The notes beneath the pieces were generated by a model, which was not told where the DNA came from, ran no database searches, and saw only the letters and a program-made list of their open reading frames with translations. From the NCBI RefSeq assembly GCF_000321225.1, contig NW_004451010.1:2087129-2151128 (forward strand): DNA of 64,000 bases, given 5' to 3'. Source of the stretch: Odobenus rosmarus divergens. Lineage: Eukaryota; Chordata; Mammalia; Carnivora; Odobenidae. Positions 24,581 to 36,925 of the stretch are shown here, piece by piece. The position numbers and the translations under genes are program-made. The stretch's first letter is position 1. Each line of letters opens with the position of its first letter.

Positions 24581-25214
24581 AGTCATTACTTTATGCATAC
24601 AAAAAAGGAAAATGTAAGTAAATTGATCAAAGCATTCCTTAAACTTCTTCCAGTTCAAAGACAGATTTGAATCTCTTCTTCATTCACTATGCATGCTTTT
24701 CCAGACAACATCATCCTCTGTGTCATGGAGAGTTGGTGTTGCAACATTTCTTAAAAGAGTGTTTCCATTATTATTATATATCTGAGTTTTTCTCTCAGCT
24801 GAGAGAAAAACTGGCATGGATTCTGCAAATTTTGATGTGTATGCACAGGCATATGATAACTATTCAGGACTGCCACCTGGCTGAGAGTGATTATAATGTG
24901 CATCACAATTTTAGATGTTTTCAAGTGTTAAAAAACCAAATGGTATGGCTTAGAATCAAAGAAATATGGTGGTAATTATGGAGTAGTCTATATTATCTAC
25001 TCATTTCCTCACTTCTATTCTAGTGATAAATCCCATAGGTTGTTCTTTATACAATTGTACCATTCATTCTTTTTATAATAATGTACCATCTTTAGTTTAG
25101 GGCTTGGCTGTATTTAAGCTGGTATATATTTTTCTCCAGAAACTTCTTGCCTTAAAGAGTATTTTAAAATAGATTTTTAGTCTCATGAAATGTAGCTGAC
25201 CCCATGGAATAATG

Positions 25215-25600
25215 AATATATTAGCCAGGGTTCCCTATAGAAATGAACCAATAATACGCACGTGCGCGCGCACTCGCACACATATGTGAAGAGAGGTAGG
25301 AAGGGATGGAAGTGGGGAGAGAGAGAGAAAGAGACAGAATGAATGAGTATGAATTGGGTTATGTGATTGTGGAGGTTGACAGGTCCAAAATCTGCTGGGT
25401 AGGTTGTCAAGCTGGGGACCCAGGGAAGAGTTGATGTTGCAGCTCAAGTCCAAAGATAGTCTGAGGCTGAATTGCCTCTTTTCTTGGGGGACTTCAGTGT
25501 GCTTGCTCTTAAGGCCTTCAACCGATTGAATGAGGCCCACCCACATATTGAAGATGTACTGTGGAGAATGCAGCATATATACACTGCACAGAAACTTATA
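25215..25600. repeat. Ancient dispersed repeat, unclassified, with CA/CG tract
   Basis: TTAGCCAGGGTTCCCTATAG, then TGTGATTGTGGAGGTTGACA, CCAGGGAAGAGTTGATGTTG and TGAATGAGGCCCACCCACAT are wording of a common old mammalian repeat; the family name is not certain to me. The alternating CA/CG tract at 25256-25288 lies near its left end. The 113-codon minus-strand frame here is a by-product. Confidence 0.55.
25256..25288. repeat. Alternating purine-pyrimidine (CA/CG) tract
   Basis: Contains CACGTGCGCGCGCACTCG; alternating pattern with five CpGs in an AT-rich region. Confidence 0.8.
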
Positions 25601-27860
25601 TTATAGTTGTTTAAGGAAGACATTCAAGTGAATGTTTAATCAAATAACAGCAGAAGGCAATAATGTAGGTAGAGAAAATATTTAAAATTGTATACCAAGT
25701 ATATATTGTTATTGTAACATTTATCTTTTTCATATTCTTAATGAAAGCAAACCTGTTTTTGTCAATAGATTGATGGGGAAAATATAAATGAAGCTTTTTA
25801 AAAATATTCTGTTTGTATAAGGTCCAGCAATATAACAGTCACCAAAGCCAGTTCAAGATGGAAATAGATGATAATTCTGCAATACGTTGATTAAAGTAGT
25901 TCTAAAGAATGCACATTTTTTTCCTAGTCAGGCTTGTATATATGGATAATTTTGAATACAAGGTAAGATTTAAAAACAGTAAACCCAAATCCTATGAGGC
26001 ATAACTGAAAATCAGCTTTGTTATTTAGTATAATATTTAGCTTATAACACTGAGACACATCTTATAGATATATGGTTACATACATAATTTTATAGATATT
26101 TTGGGTCAACTTTCATTCTTGAGTGTATTTATGTTGATATAGTTGTATATGTTATATGATTTGGATGAATTCTTCTGGGTAGTTTGGGATTTACTAAGTA
26201 ACTTGGCTAAAAGAAAATGTATATCGTGAAGGCTGGGCACATTTTTTCCCCTCACAAGAGCACTTAATAAAATGATTAGCATTAAAAAATGTTTATTGCC
26301 TTAATTAGAAATGTAATGAAAGAATGAAGAGATAAGTAAACTTTTAAACAGATTCACAATATACCTTAATAGTATTTACTTACTCCATGTAAAAAGGAAA
26401 GGTAGAGGCCAAGAAAGAAAGGACAATTAGAAAATAAATTCATACTGTTTGAGAGTACAGCGTCTGTGGGTAGGATACCACTGCTCTCTGGTTAACTTCA
26501 GGCACTGCTTCTATTCTGTGTTCCATTATTGTTCATTAGAATAAAGGACGAAAATAGTTCTTACCTTTGCATTGCCATAAAAGGACTAGTTTCACATCAA
26601 AGATTATAGCGCCAGATAGATAGTGTTTTAAAATGCCTGGAATGACTTTTGGGAAATATTCTTATTTTAAAATAGGCTAAACTTATTGAAATATAGTTAA
26701 GTTTAATTAGTTTTCTTAATAGTGGGCCTGTTAGATAAAGGCTGTTAGTATTTTATTTCTTTACAAAGATTGATCTTATAAATTCACTTTGCACCCAGAA
26801 ACAAAATAGTTGTATTATTCTTTCCTTCCTTAAGATCTAACAGTTATACACATCTTGGTTTAGCTGATGGAGGCATGCAGAGCATTATATGAACTCAGCC
26901 TGTACATTTTCTTTTTTCTGTATGGATTTTCTAAACTTTGACAGCATGAATCTCAGACCATGGCGTAATTTTATTGGGATTTAATTTAATTTACAGGGAT
27001 TTGAAAACTGTGTCAAATTTACCTGATTCTGGAAGTTAATACAATTGAAAATTTCTTATTTTAAGTTCAAAACCCCCTAACAAATAGTATCCCTCTGATA
27101 TGGTAGCTCAGTAGTTTAGCTCCGATGTTTCAGGCTCTGTGTTTGAGATTGAAGAATATGTAATTTAAAAGACATTTTTTAAAGCTGCTGCCTGGGAGCC
27201 ATTGTCTTATGGAGGAAACGTACAATGAAGCTTCCTTTTATTTCGTTTGAGTTGTGGCATTTTATGGAAGGTCATTTTGTGGTAATTCTCTTTATTTAAA
27301 AAACAAAATTAAAAATGGAACCTAAGTTCATTATTATTTGTAGTGGTTAGGAACCTGGTTTAAGCAAAAAAGAAATTTTTTAGTTTGGGAATATGTTATC
27401 TATCTTTCTCTCTGCCTTCTTTATGTGACTTCATCCTTAGGTTCTGTGTAGGTGTGAGATGGGGACCAGCAATGCAGGTAGGTACCCTCTCAGATTCAAA
27501 TCCAGCCCAAAGAGAAGCTATATTCTTTGAGAATCTGAAAATGAGTTCTGGGCTTGACTCTTGCTGGTCTTAGCTGGATCCTGTGTTCAGCTCTGAACCA
27601 GTCCCATGGCCAGGAAGATGGGATTCCACAGTTATTTTAGATCTAAGTCATTTGGCCAGTCTTGGAGCCAGGATCGGCATCAACACCATCTAAAGCACAT
27701 GGATCAAGGGGGAATAGTGCTTTACCAGCATATCCAGATTACTGCTCACAGAAAATAGGTAAGTGTAGGCTGTGGCAAAAATGATATGTCCAAGGGCATT
27801 GTGCTTATGACTTTGCATTTAGGCTGGTATATCTTCTTCAGAAACCAAAACAATAATTTC
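25600..27860. other. Non-coding stretch, nothing recognised
   Basis: AT-rich, no repeat or exon-like segment I can name. The 62-codon frame at 27385 has no family likeness. Confidence 0.55.
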
Positions 27861-28230
27861 TATAGGAGTAGCACGTCCATTACAAGGTGCATTTGGATGT
27901 TAGTAACAGAAACTTAAAGTAATAATGAGTTAACAAGATGGAGGTTTATTTTCTCTGGATGTAGGCAGTCCAAGACTTATGTAGCATTTCCATGATAAAA
28001 CCAATGTCTCTTTGAATTGCTGCAGCTCCTGCAGTTGCGTTTACGTTCCAGGTGGAAGGGGGAAAAAAAAAGCAAGTGAATGAGTGTCCACCAATTGTCT
28101 CCCTTCCTGCTCAACAACTTCCACTTCTATCTCATTAACTAGGATTTGGTCACATGGCCATATACACTTGTAAGGAAGTCTGGGAAATGCAGTTATTCAT
28201 GCTGGCACAAGGCCACCCTTAAAACCCAGT
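27860..28230. repeat. Ancient dispersed repeat, unclassified
   Basis: CAACTTCCACTTCTATCTCA, GGTCACATGGCCATATACAC and AAGTCTGGGAAATGCAG match a familiar old interspersed repeat; name not assigned. Confidence 0.45.
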
Positions 28231-28514
28231 GTTTTGTTAGTACAGAAGAACTAGTGGATGGCTATTAGGCAGGTAGCTAGTGGTCTTTTGACATGTGTTA
28301 ACTTATCAACTGATATGGATGACGTAGGAGGCTTATTTAACAGTGCAATGAATTTTATATATTTAAGATTTAAAACTCATTTTAGAAGTAGATAGACATC
28401 AAATAATAAATAACAAATAATAAAACTAATCATACCCTAAAATTGGTAATGAGGTATGCATTGAATTGCTATCAAATAAGAAGGTCAAAGGAAGAATTAA
28501 AGATGGTTCTAATC

Positions 28515-28709
28515 GGGGCACCTGGTGGCTCAGTCAGCTGAGTGTTTGCCTTCGGCTCAGGTCGTGATCGCAGGGTCCTGGGACCAAGCCGAGCAGGGTT
28601 GAGCTCCCTGCTCTGCTGGGGGTCTTCATCTCCCTCCCTCTCTGCCCTGCCCCCCGCTCGTTCTCTCTGTCTCTCTCTCTCAAATAAATAAAAAAATCTT
28701 AAAAAAAAA
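28515..28709 (+). mobile_element. Can-SINE, sense
   Basis: Head GGGGCACCTGGTGGCTCAG, TC block, AAATAAATAAAAAAATCTT tail. Flanks AGATGGTTCTAAT and AGATGATTCTAAT are the target duplication. Confidence 0.93.
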
Positions 28710-28863
28710 GATGATTCTAATTTATCTGTCTCTTGGATGTTTGGCTATAGTGATGTCCTCTGCCAAGATAAGGGACATAAGAGGAAGTGCCAGGTTTTCA
28801 GGGGAAGTTGAAGAGTTAAGTTCTGGACATTTAAAACTATAAATGTTGGTATCAGATGACATT

Positions 28864-28946
28864 CGGGTGATGTCATTTGTTCACCAGCTAAGCAGCTGCA
28901 CATTTTGATATCTATTGTGCATTTTCTGGCAGAGAACAGAGAACTG
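28864..28946 (+). repeat. 83-bp dispersed duplicate, copy A
   Basis: Starts GGGTGATGTCATTTGTTCAC and ends near GAGAACTGG. It aligns almost without gaps, at roughly 80% identity, with copy B at 29978-30060. Confidence 0.75.
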
Positions 28947-28949
28947 GAT

Positions 28950-30340
28950 ATTTTAGAAATTTTCCGCTTCTCCTAGTCCCTCTCTTTCACCTTGTGATCT
29001 AGGTTCCTGAAAGTTAGGGAGAGCTGGGTCCACAGTTCCAACTCCATAGCTTAGAACAAGAGGAGTCTTGGTGTAGTGAAGCATAGGTTGGGTGTTTTGA
29101 GGATGTGAGGTTCACCTGTCTTAGATTTGGTACTGTTCTTTGCAGGGTAAGGGAATGAGACGAGGCAAAAATGGATTCACAAAAGTGAGTGATATATGCA
29201 AAAATTAACTGATAACATCACATGTTATTCCTAAGGAGCAAGTGAGACTTTTTTTAAGCTACTGGAGAATTAGCACTGCAGTATTATATTCTAAAGGAAA
29301 TGCACCCATAGAGGCTTTTGACCCTACTTAAGCATTTTATGAAAGCACCTTGTCTTTTGTCACTTTATTAACTGAATTATAGTTACCTTTTTGAACTTTA
29401 TTTAGTTCAACATTTACTGAATAAGATTTTTGCCCTTTTCATTATTCTAAGTACTGAAAATAAAACAACTATTAATATGGGAAAAATGCCTTCAAGGTGT
29501 GCTGTATTATCATTATCTATTTATCAGTTTCTGTTTTTTTTGTGTCATACTAGGCTAAATTTCAAAGATAAGACATTCTACAGAGCTTAGGGGACATTTT
29601 GTATGGATGCTGTAATTTAACGAAAAACATCGAACAAATAATGAGCAGGCTAAGGCAATTTGGAAAACAAGCAGTACATTAGTGGGAGCTACTGTTGCCC
29701 AAAATCAATATTAATTGTAACTAGAATGAATAAATAGTTCTTCTGTTTATTCTTATATAATGTCACACTTGGCCTCTTTCAGGTTTTTAGAAGTGGTTGA
29801 TCAAATGGTTTTTTTTCAGGTCTAAAACACTACAGATCTAGATTTTGGGAATATACCCAGTCTGAGAAAGAGATACAAAAGTTTCTATGTTCAGGGAGTA
29901 AGTAGCTTCTCTGAAAACCTTTTTAATTTGTGCACACACTGAGTGGTGCCAATGTATTATTGTTAGGACTGTTGTTTGGGTGATGTCATTTGTTCACCAG
30001 TCAGGCAGCTGGGCATTTTGAAAATCTATTGTAATTTCTTGGCAGAGAGCACAGAAATGGGAGCAGTTAGCTTTGGAATGGACCTTTCTGTGTTTAATTA
30101 AAACTATTTTATATATAAAAGTAGAGGTTTTCCTTATCTACAGTCAATCACTAATTCTGTTGTGTTATTTTCTATTTTTTTCTATGCTTTTCTGCAAATG
30201 TAAAACTGAAATCATCTTACCCCTCAAAATGACTCTTCTTTCTGCAGGCATTTTCTTGTTGAATGACGCCATCTTCTACCCAGTTCCTCTAAACCAGAAA
30301 TCTGCAAATCATCTGAGATTACTTTTCCTTTTCTGATCAC
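28950..30340. other. Non-coding stretch with one duplicated block
   Basis: Apart from copy B of the 83-bp duplicate I see nothing nameable. The 87-codon frame at 30073 is AT-driven. Confidence 0.5.
29978..30060 (+). repeat. 83-bp dispersed duplicate, copy B
   Basis: Same orientation as copy A, starting GGGTGATGTCATTTGTTCAC; the flanks outside the block differ. Confidence 0.75.
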
Positions 30341-30620
30341 CAGCTTCGGTTCTTATTCTGTAGTAGCAGTATTCTTTTGCCCTCTGTCTGTTGCTTCTGT
30401 GATCAGGCTCGTACCATCTCTCTTCTGGACTTTCGTAACCCCCTCTTAGGACCCTGTGTCCATTCTTGCCCCTCTCCCATCCAGTGCCCATGGTCACTGT
30501 CAGCGTAATCTATTACAGAGAAAGTTGGATTGTGTTACTCCTCTTTAAGTCCCTCCATGACTCCACATTACTTGTGAGTCAGGATCAGACCTAAGTTTCC
30601 AACAGTGTGACTGACTTAGA
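30340..30620 (+). repeat. L2 fragment, sense (probable)
   Basis: TGTGTTACTCCTCTTTAAGT, CCCTCCATGACTCCACATTA and GAGTCAGGATCAGACC follow the L2 3' region wording. Confidence 0.5.
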
Positions 30621-31141
30621 ACACAATTCTTCCAAGGAAACATATGATGGTTCAAACAAAAGAATATTGGCTATTTTATTTTTACCTATTATTTCAGAAG
30701 GCTAAACCATGATAAGGGTATATTCATTCTTTACAATAGGAATGACATCTTTGGTGCCCTTTCTCTGTAGAACAGGACTGGCTATTGCATCCTCCCTCTT
30801 CCTCTCAAGCGGTATCAGAGTTGGTCTTTATCATCCCCATGTAGTTCTTTACACTTTTATTTCATATGTATTAATTCCTAAGTGGTCTTTCTCTCTCTCT
30901 CTCTCAATGTATACCATATGTTATTATTTTATGTAATTTTAAACTTTGTATTAATAATATACTACTGTTTGTATTCCTCAACTTTTTTTCATCTGCATTA
31001 TTTGTGTGATTCATCATGTAGTTCTAGTTCATTTATTTTTACTTGTGTGTAGTTCTCTCACTGTATGTATGCACCAACAGTATATACAATGTTGTTGTCC
31101 ATCTGCAACCACTCTCCCCCCAACCCACCACTTTTCATTTC

Positions 31142-31182
31142 TTTTTTTTTCTTTTTTTTTTAAAGATTTTATTTATTTATTC

Positions 31183-31216
<34 letters not shown>

Positions 31217-31340
31217 CAGAGGGAGAAGCAGGCAGGCTCCCAAGGAGCAGGGAGCCTGATGCGGGACTCGATCCCAGGACTCTGGGATCATGACCCGAGC
31301 CAAAGGCAGACGCTTAACCATCTGAGCCACCCAGGCGCCC
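31142..31340 (-). mobile_element. Can-SINE, antisense, with target duplication
   Basis: T-runs, (GA)n, ACTCGATCCCAGGACTCTGG and right end GAGCCACCCAGGCGCCC. CCACCACTTTTCATTTCT at about 31125-31142 recurs after the element. Confidence 0.94.
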
Positions 31341-31810
31341 ACCACCACTTTTCATTTCTGAAAAGGTCAGGTTACTATGTTCCTGGCTCATTGCTTCAGA
31401 GGAGACGGTATATTATTGATCTTTGTGGTTGCTGTTAATCTCCTCATATGTTTAATGATTTTTGGTAAATTATCTTTAAAATCAATGTCTTGGTTGGTCA
31501 GCATTGGTAGCTGGTTTGGGCTCAAATAAGGAATGTAAACTGTTTTTTTTTAGATTAACAAAACCTTACCTCACTTAGCAGGGCTGTCTCCAGTAGTAAA
31601 TAAGATCCTTTGTAGCAAATATCTTCCTTTCTAGCTGCTCAGAGTCCTGCTTGGCAAAGGCTTTCTCTTGCACTTCTTGCTTGGCCAGGTGATTTCTAAG
31701 TCATCCATGTGTTTCTACTTTAGAAGATCAATGGGGAGGGAATGGACTCCAGTAGTAGTGTCCTCCGCTTTCCTGGAGTTTGCCCATGCTACCAGCTGTT
31801 GGCCCTTTAG

Positions 31811-31996
31811 TCCAGTGGTTCTCAAACTTTAGCCTACATCAGAATCACCTAGAGGGCTTGTCAGTTGTTGGGCCTCATTTCCAGAATTTGATTAAAAAAT
31901 TCTGGGGTTGAGCCCAAGAATATGCATTTCTAATAAGTTTGCAGGTGGTGCTGATACTGCTGTTCCTGGACCATATTTTGAGAATCACTGCTCTAG
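31811..31996 (+). mobile_element. MER5A-type hAT element, near complete
   Basis: Terminal repeats CAGTGGTTCTCAAACTTT at the left and TTTGAGAATCACTG at the right; interior AGAATCACCTAGAGGGCTTG and GAATATGCATTTCTAATAAG. Length about 186 nt fits the non-autonomous MER5A. Confidence 0.88.
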
Positions 31997-32185
31997 GCCA
32001 ACATTTCCTGATCTGTATTTTGTTTTATTTTTTTGACTCCTAGGGCCCTTTAACATTAATGTGTAATTTCACATCACTTATATGAATTTTAAAATTGTTT
32101 TATAATTTTGTAATTTTCACATGTTATACAGAAAGACTTTAAGTTAAAAAAAAAATTACATCAGCCTGCTCTTAAACATTGTGGT

Positions 32186-32355
32186 CATCTAGAGCCTTGC
32201 TACTCAAAGTGTGAGCTGTGGACTAGCATACCTGGGGACTTGTTAGAAATGTAGACTCACAGGCCCCACCGCAGAACTAATGAATCAGAATCTGAGCTTC
32301 AACAATATTACCACATGATTGGCATGCACATTAAGTTTGAGAAGCCCCTGGTCTA
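32186..32355 (+). mobile_element. MER5/Charlie-type hAT relic
   Basis: CTACTCAAAGTGTGAGCTGT, GGGGACTTGTTAGAAATG, CCCCACCGCAGAACTAATGA and GCACATTAAGTTTGAGAAGC are the order of a related hAT non-autonomous element. Confidence 0.75.
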
Positions 32356-32359
32356 GAGC

Positions 32360-33370
32360 TCACATTAAATCCAATCCTGATAATATCAAATAAGAAACAT
32401 TTCAGATTTTAATGTTTAAACATTGGCACATGTTTCACTTACTTCATTTTCTTACTTGTACTTAAGGAAAATCACTATCTCTTTGAAAATAAAAATAATA
32501 TATAAAATTTGGTTTGGGAACCAAGTGCTGAAATTTAATGATGTGTTACAGCGCAACAATAGGCAAAATTGTATTCATGACCTGATGTCTGGAAATATTA
32601 CCTTCTTTACACACACAGAAAAACTGCCTCATTTTGATAATTTTCATGAAGTAATAGATTTCTGACCACAACTTGCAATAGCCTCTCTCCAGTAATACAC
32701 TATATGTGTGGAGAGTGTTTTTTCCCCAAAGTAAAAGCTTAATTGTATATAATTTTTGCTATATTTATTATTTTTCAATTATTTTGAAGCAATAGTAGAA
32801 ACATCTTTCATCAGATAATTAGAGTTTAGAAATGCAGAGAGGATTATTTCGAGGCAGATTTGCAGAATTAACATTTAAAAATTTTCTTACACCTTGTGTT
32901 TCAATGTCATTGTTCATTATACCTCTTTTCTTTAGACAACTATCTATGTGGATAATAATAACAGGGCACATTTTAGGGTCGTGAAGATCAGAGTTTTATA
33001 TGGAAAAACCTAGAAGAGTGCCTGGGCACATAGTATGTTTTATATTAAGTGACTGCATCAACCCCATCCTTCTCCTTTACTTACTTGTGTTCTTCCTTTT
33101 CCTCATCAGTGTTATTACAGTCCATAGCAGCTAAGGATAGAGAAATTTAATTATCCATTGTATAAAATCAAGGGGCAGACTGGGCTCATTACCAGTCTCA
33201 GCACTTTTTTTTTTTCCCTCCAGTCAGAGGAGAATACTATAAAGTGGAGCTATGGAGAACTAGAAAATAGTGTCCAGGGGTAGGTGGCAAGGTTCAAATA
33301 GGGAGTGATTAATTGGTTGGAGTCTGTGATGGGTGATAGTTGTTCATGTTACTTACTGGCTTTCATTCCT
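32360..33370. other. Non-coding stretch, nothing recognised
   Basis: AT-rich; the 80-codon frame at 32423 has no domain likeness. Confidence 0.5.
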
Positions 33371-33372
33371 TT

Positions 33373-33524
33373 ATGGGGGGGGGCAGGGGCAAAGGGAGAG
33401 GGAGAGAGAGAATCTTAAGCAGGCTCTATGCCCCACACGGGGCTCAGTCTCACGACCCTGAGATCATGACCTGAGCCAAAATCAAGAGTTGGATGCTTAA
33501 CCAACTGAGCTACCCAGGCACCTC
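33373..33524 (-). mobile_element. Can-SINE, antisense, tail-less
   Basis: The GAGAGGGAGAGAGAG block and right end CAACTGAGCTACCCAGGCACC are present, but the T-run/tail side is replaced by a G-run. Older copy. Confidence 0.88.
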
Positions 33525-33529
33525 CTAAC

Positions 33530-33845
33530 TTTTATTCCTATTGGTCATATGGTAATGATTCTTGTTGGCAGGGGTCATGTGACTTATTTAGGCCATTGAC
33601 TCGTGAGTAGAAATTTTGTGTGTCATTAGTTGCCTATACAAGATCCTCCAAAACTCTTTCCCTCTGGCACAGTGACTGGTTTTAGGGTGATGGCTGTTCT
33701 AACAGCTTGGGTTCCTGTGGGACTGAAATGCAGAGCACCCCTGGTTGATATGTAGCATGAGTAAGAAATAGACCTTAGGTACTTTAAGCTCCTGAGATTT
33801 GGGGGATGTTTATTATTGCCGTGAAATGTAGCCTGTCCTAAAACA
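33530..33845. repeat. Unclassified old repeat-like segment
   Basis: TGAGATTTGGGGGATGTTTA TTATTGCCG-like wording resembles the end of a common old dispersed element. The 143-codon minus-strand frame spanning 33626-34057 crosses it and shows no domain. Confidence 0.35.
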
Positions 33846-34329
33846 GATTCTTCTTGATGGGTTTTGAGAACTGAAAAGTCATATAATAGGATAGCAAGTA
33901 TGGAAGGGGGAAGGGAGGTGCCAAAAACTCTGATGCTAGGAGACAAGAACCAAAAAGAGTCATTAGCAGTGTGTGAAAATTTAATATCAGTACTGGGGAC
34001 ACAGAGTAAAGGGAGGGGTTGGGATCTCTCTGCCCCTCCTCTTTCCCTGTCCATCAAAAGAGTGATACACTATCAAAAGTATCTAAAACTAGTTATATAC
34101 ACTGTGAAACATGTTTGTTCTCCTTGTCAGTGTGAAAATAGTAATTTAAAAATCAATGTAAAAATAAATACCTAGGAACACCAGGATTTAGGAAAAAGAA
34201 CCATATTGGAGGGCTTTAAGAGTGTTCACTACCACAGAAATAATGTTTCCCCATTCCCTCCCCATCACACATGTTCACATCCCCACCATGCTTTCATGCA
34301 CATATGTACACATACGCATCAGATTTTTA

Positions 34330-34640
34330 TCAACTCCACTGTGACAACATGTCATTACTCCCCTTGAAATATCACCTTCCCAATGAGGACTATCTGGATT
34401 CTGTATTTAAAATTGCAACCCTTCTCCTTCCTTTCCCCCCAACTCTTGATCTCCTAACCAGTTGTGCTCCCTTCCTCCATAGTACTTAGCATTTTCTATA
34501 GTTTACTTAATATGTTTGCTGTTATTGTTTGTCTCTGCTGCACTAGAATGCAAGCACCACAAAGAAAGAAAATTGTCTCTTTCATTCACTGAGAATAGAC
34601 AGTGATATATAAGAGTATTTGTTGAATTGTAGTATCTTCA
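34330..34640 (+). repeat. L2 3' region, sense (probable)
   Basis: CTGCACTAGAATGCAAGCAC, then a TTGTCTCTTTCATTCACTGA block and a TTTGTTGAATT end match the L2 3' order. Confidence 0.55.
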
Positions 34641-34884
34641 TGAAGGAAGAAACAGGAAAACAGTCTGAATATGGATAACTGCCTTGGTGTTCTGAGAAGA
34701 GAGATTAAATCTGATGCAACTTTATGATCTCAACTACATTTTAAACCACAGCTTGTTTCTCTTGCTCTCATTCCCTAGCTTTTAAAATAGCTCCAGTCAA
34801 GCAGAATTAAGCTTCTTTGTGAAATTTTCAATATGTCATATTTAAAGACTGAATTTTGAAGGTAGCATACAGAGTGGGAAATGT

Positions 34885-35075
34885 CATGGAATTTAGAGAC
34901 AAGCCACTTCATTGTCACCTATTAGGTGTGACTTTGGGCAAGTTACTTAGCCATGAAGTCTACATTTTCCTATATGTAAAATTAGAATAAAACATACTGG
35001 GGCATTTATTGGGTGGGCTAAATACACACAAAGTTATGTGAAAATACTTAGTACACAGTAGGTACTGGTTTATAT
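34885..35075 (+). repeat. MIR, sense
   Basis: GTGTGACTTTGGGCAAGTTA, CATTTTCCTATATGTAAAAT and AATACTTAGTACACAGTAGG are in MIR order. Confidence 0.7.
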
Positions 35076-35559
35076 CTATTTCTGTCTCCTTCCCTCTCCT
35101 TACCATAAAATAACTTTTATTAAATTTTTATTTAATGTTATTTAATGTATTTTCAACTTAACACTAATTTTGGTTTCCATTGGCCCTTAATGAAGATTAT
35201 TTTAGTAATCTATGGTAAGCTAAACTTCCACCAATATGTATGAAGAACCCATTTTATATAGCATTCACTGGGGCATGGATTTTGGGGGATTGTTGGGAAG
35301 GTCTGAGTTTCTCTTGTGTAATTTACACAAAAGATGTCTTGTGTTCATCTTGTTGTTTCAGATACCACCAATGCTATCTTCATTGGTTGGCATTTTAGAC
35401 TGTAAGGCTGGGAAAAATCAATTTCTTCCTTTTGCACATTAAGAAATTAAGTTGTCTGTCTGGTAAGTGTCAGAGTAAAGGATAAGAATGTAAACTGACC
35501 TCTTGTCCAGTGTTCTTTCTACCATATTATACTTTCATCTAAGTAAAATACAAAGTTTA

Positions 35560-35757
35560 GGGTGTCAGGTGTCCGTCGGTTGAGTGTCCAGCTCTTGATT
35601 TCAGCTCAGGTCATGATCTCAGTGTCGTGACATCGAATGTGCGCTTTGTGCTCAGTGGGGAGTCTGCTTCTCTCCCTATCCTTCTGCTACCCCCACCCCA
35701 GCTCATGCTCATGTGCATGCACGCTCTCTCTCAAATAAATAAATCTTTAAGGAAAAT
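35560..35757 (+). mobile_element. Can-SINE, sense, diverged
   Basis: GGGTGTCAGGTGTCCGTCGG head, CTCAGGTCATGATCTCAG core, CTCTCTCTCAAATAAATAAA tail. AAATACAAAGTTT flanks both sides (about 35546-35558 and 35762-35774). Confidence 0.9.
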
Positions 35758-36084
35758 AAGTGAAATACAAAGTTTGATGGGTTTTCTTATTAATATGGTA
35801 TTGTTGTAACAAACTTTTATCACATGTTTTTTACTTTTAAATAGGTAATACATGCACAAGATAGTAAAGGTTGTACATAAAAGTAAATCTCCATGAGCTC
35901 TGCCCCCAGCCGCAACAGGCCTCCACTACTCAATGCATATATTCCACATATTCTTCTGTTATTTTACCCAAATGTAAACTTTTATGTACTTTGCTTTTTT
36001 CACTTAAAAATGTGAAAATAATGTTTGTAAATGATACGTATTTGCTTCTCATAGCTCCATGACCACCTCCGGTTACTCCCAGCC

Positions 36085-36235
36085 GGCATCATGAACAAGT
36101 GCTTATTTAGCATTATGTCAGGCAATATTCTAAGCTCTGGGAGCAGAGGAGTGAACAAGATAGAAGAAAACCACTTGTCTTCACAGAGTTTACCTTCCTA
36201 GTTTGTGGTTAGCGACATGATAGGGGTACAAATAA
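36085..36235 (-). repeat. L2 3' end, antisense (probable)
   Basis: GTCAGGCAATATTCTAAGCT, CTGGGAGCAGAGGAGTGAAC and CACAGAGTTTACCTTCCTAG fit the antisense L2 3' end. Confidence 0.5.
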
Positions 36236-36747
36236 TGGCCTCTGTGATAGACCCAAAGAGGGAAAAATGAATTTCTTCAAACATAATCAGAGAAAGTTTT
36301 AAGAGAAAAGTGGAAATTTTTCTGGATTTTAAGTGATGGGTTGCAATTCAATGGGAAGAACTGGGAAGAAAGAGCACTCCAACACAAATGTATTGGAATT
36401 ACAATTTTTGGGTTTTCATCTTATGTATCTATTGTTTTGCATGGTAGCACTTGAGCTTCTACATTTAAGGTTCCCATTTGCTTGACATTTTGAGAAATTG
36501 ATTTTTTTGGAAATGGCTTATTTGCCAAATAAAATAGCTTATTTGTCTTAGAAAATTTCTGCTGATCGTCTAATTCTTTTTTTTCCGAATTTGTTTACTT
36601 GAACTTCTATAGAAATGAGGATTTTAATGGATGATTTTTATCTAAATATTTGGACTTTTTTTATATAGGTTCCAAAGTTTTTTTCTTTGTTTTACTTTTT
36701 TCTGATATGTGTATGTTATATTATTTGATTCAGTGTCACTATGTGCT

Positions 36748-36925
36748 TAGAGCAGAGGCTGTCAATCTTGGCTGCATGATACAGTCATGTATCATGAGAG
36801 AGAGCTTAAAACATGCTGATACTTGGGCCTCACCGGGGTTTAGGGTGTGGCCTGAGTACCAGGATTTTCAGAAGTTCTTCAAGTGATTCTACTTTGCAGC
36901 CGAGCTGAAGAAACCCTTGGCTAAA
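36748..36925 (+). mobile_element. MER5A-type hAT relic
   Basis: AGAGGCTGTCAATCTTGGCT, GGGCCTCACCGGGGTTTAGG and GTGATTCTACTTTGCAGCCG match a diverged MER5A. Confidence 0.65.

Noticed and set aside
31142..31340. Regularly spaced GA repeats as a CRISPR-like array
   Set aside because: Simple (GA)n inside Can-SINEs; no repeat-spacer structure in the window.
33626..34057. 143-codon minus-strand open frame, the longest in the window
   Set aside because: No domain, no start context, crosses old repeat-like sequence and overlaps a 103-codon frame on the other strand; chance or repeat-derived.
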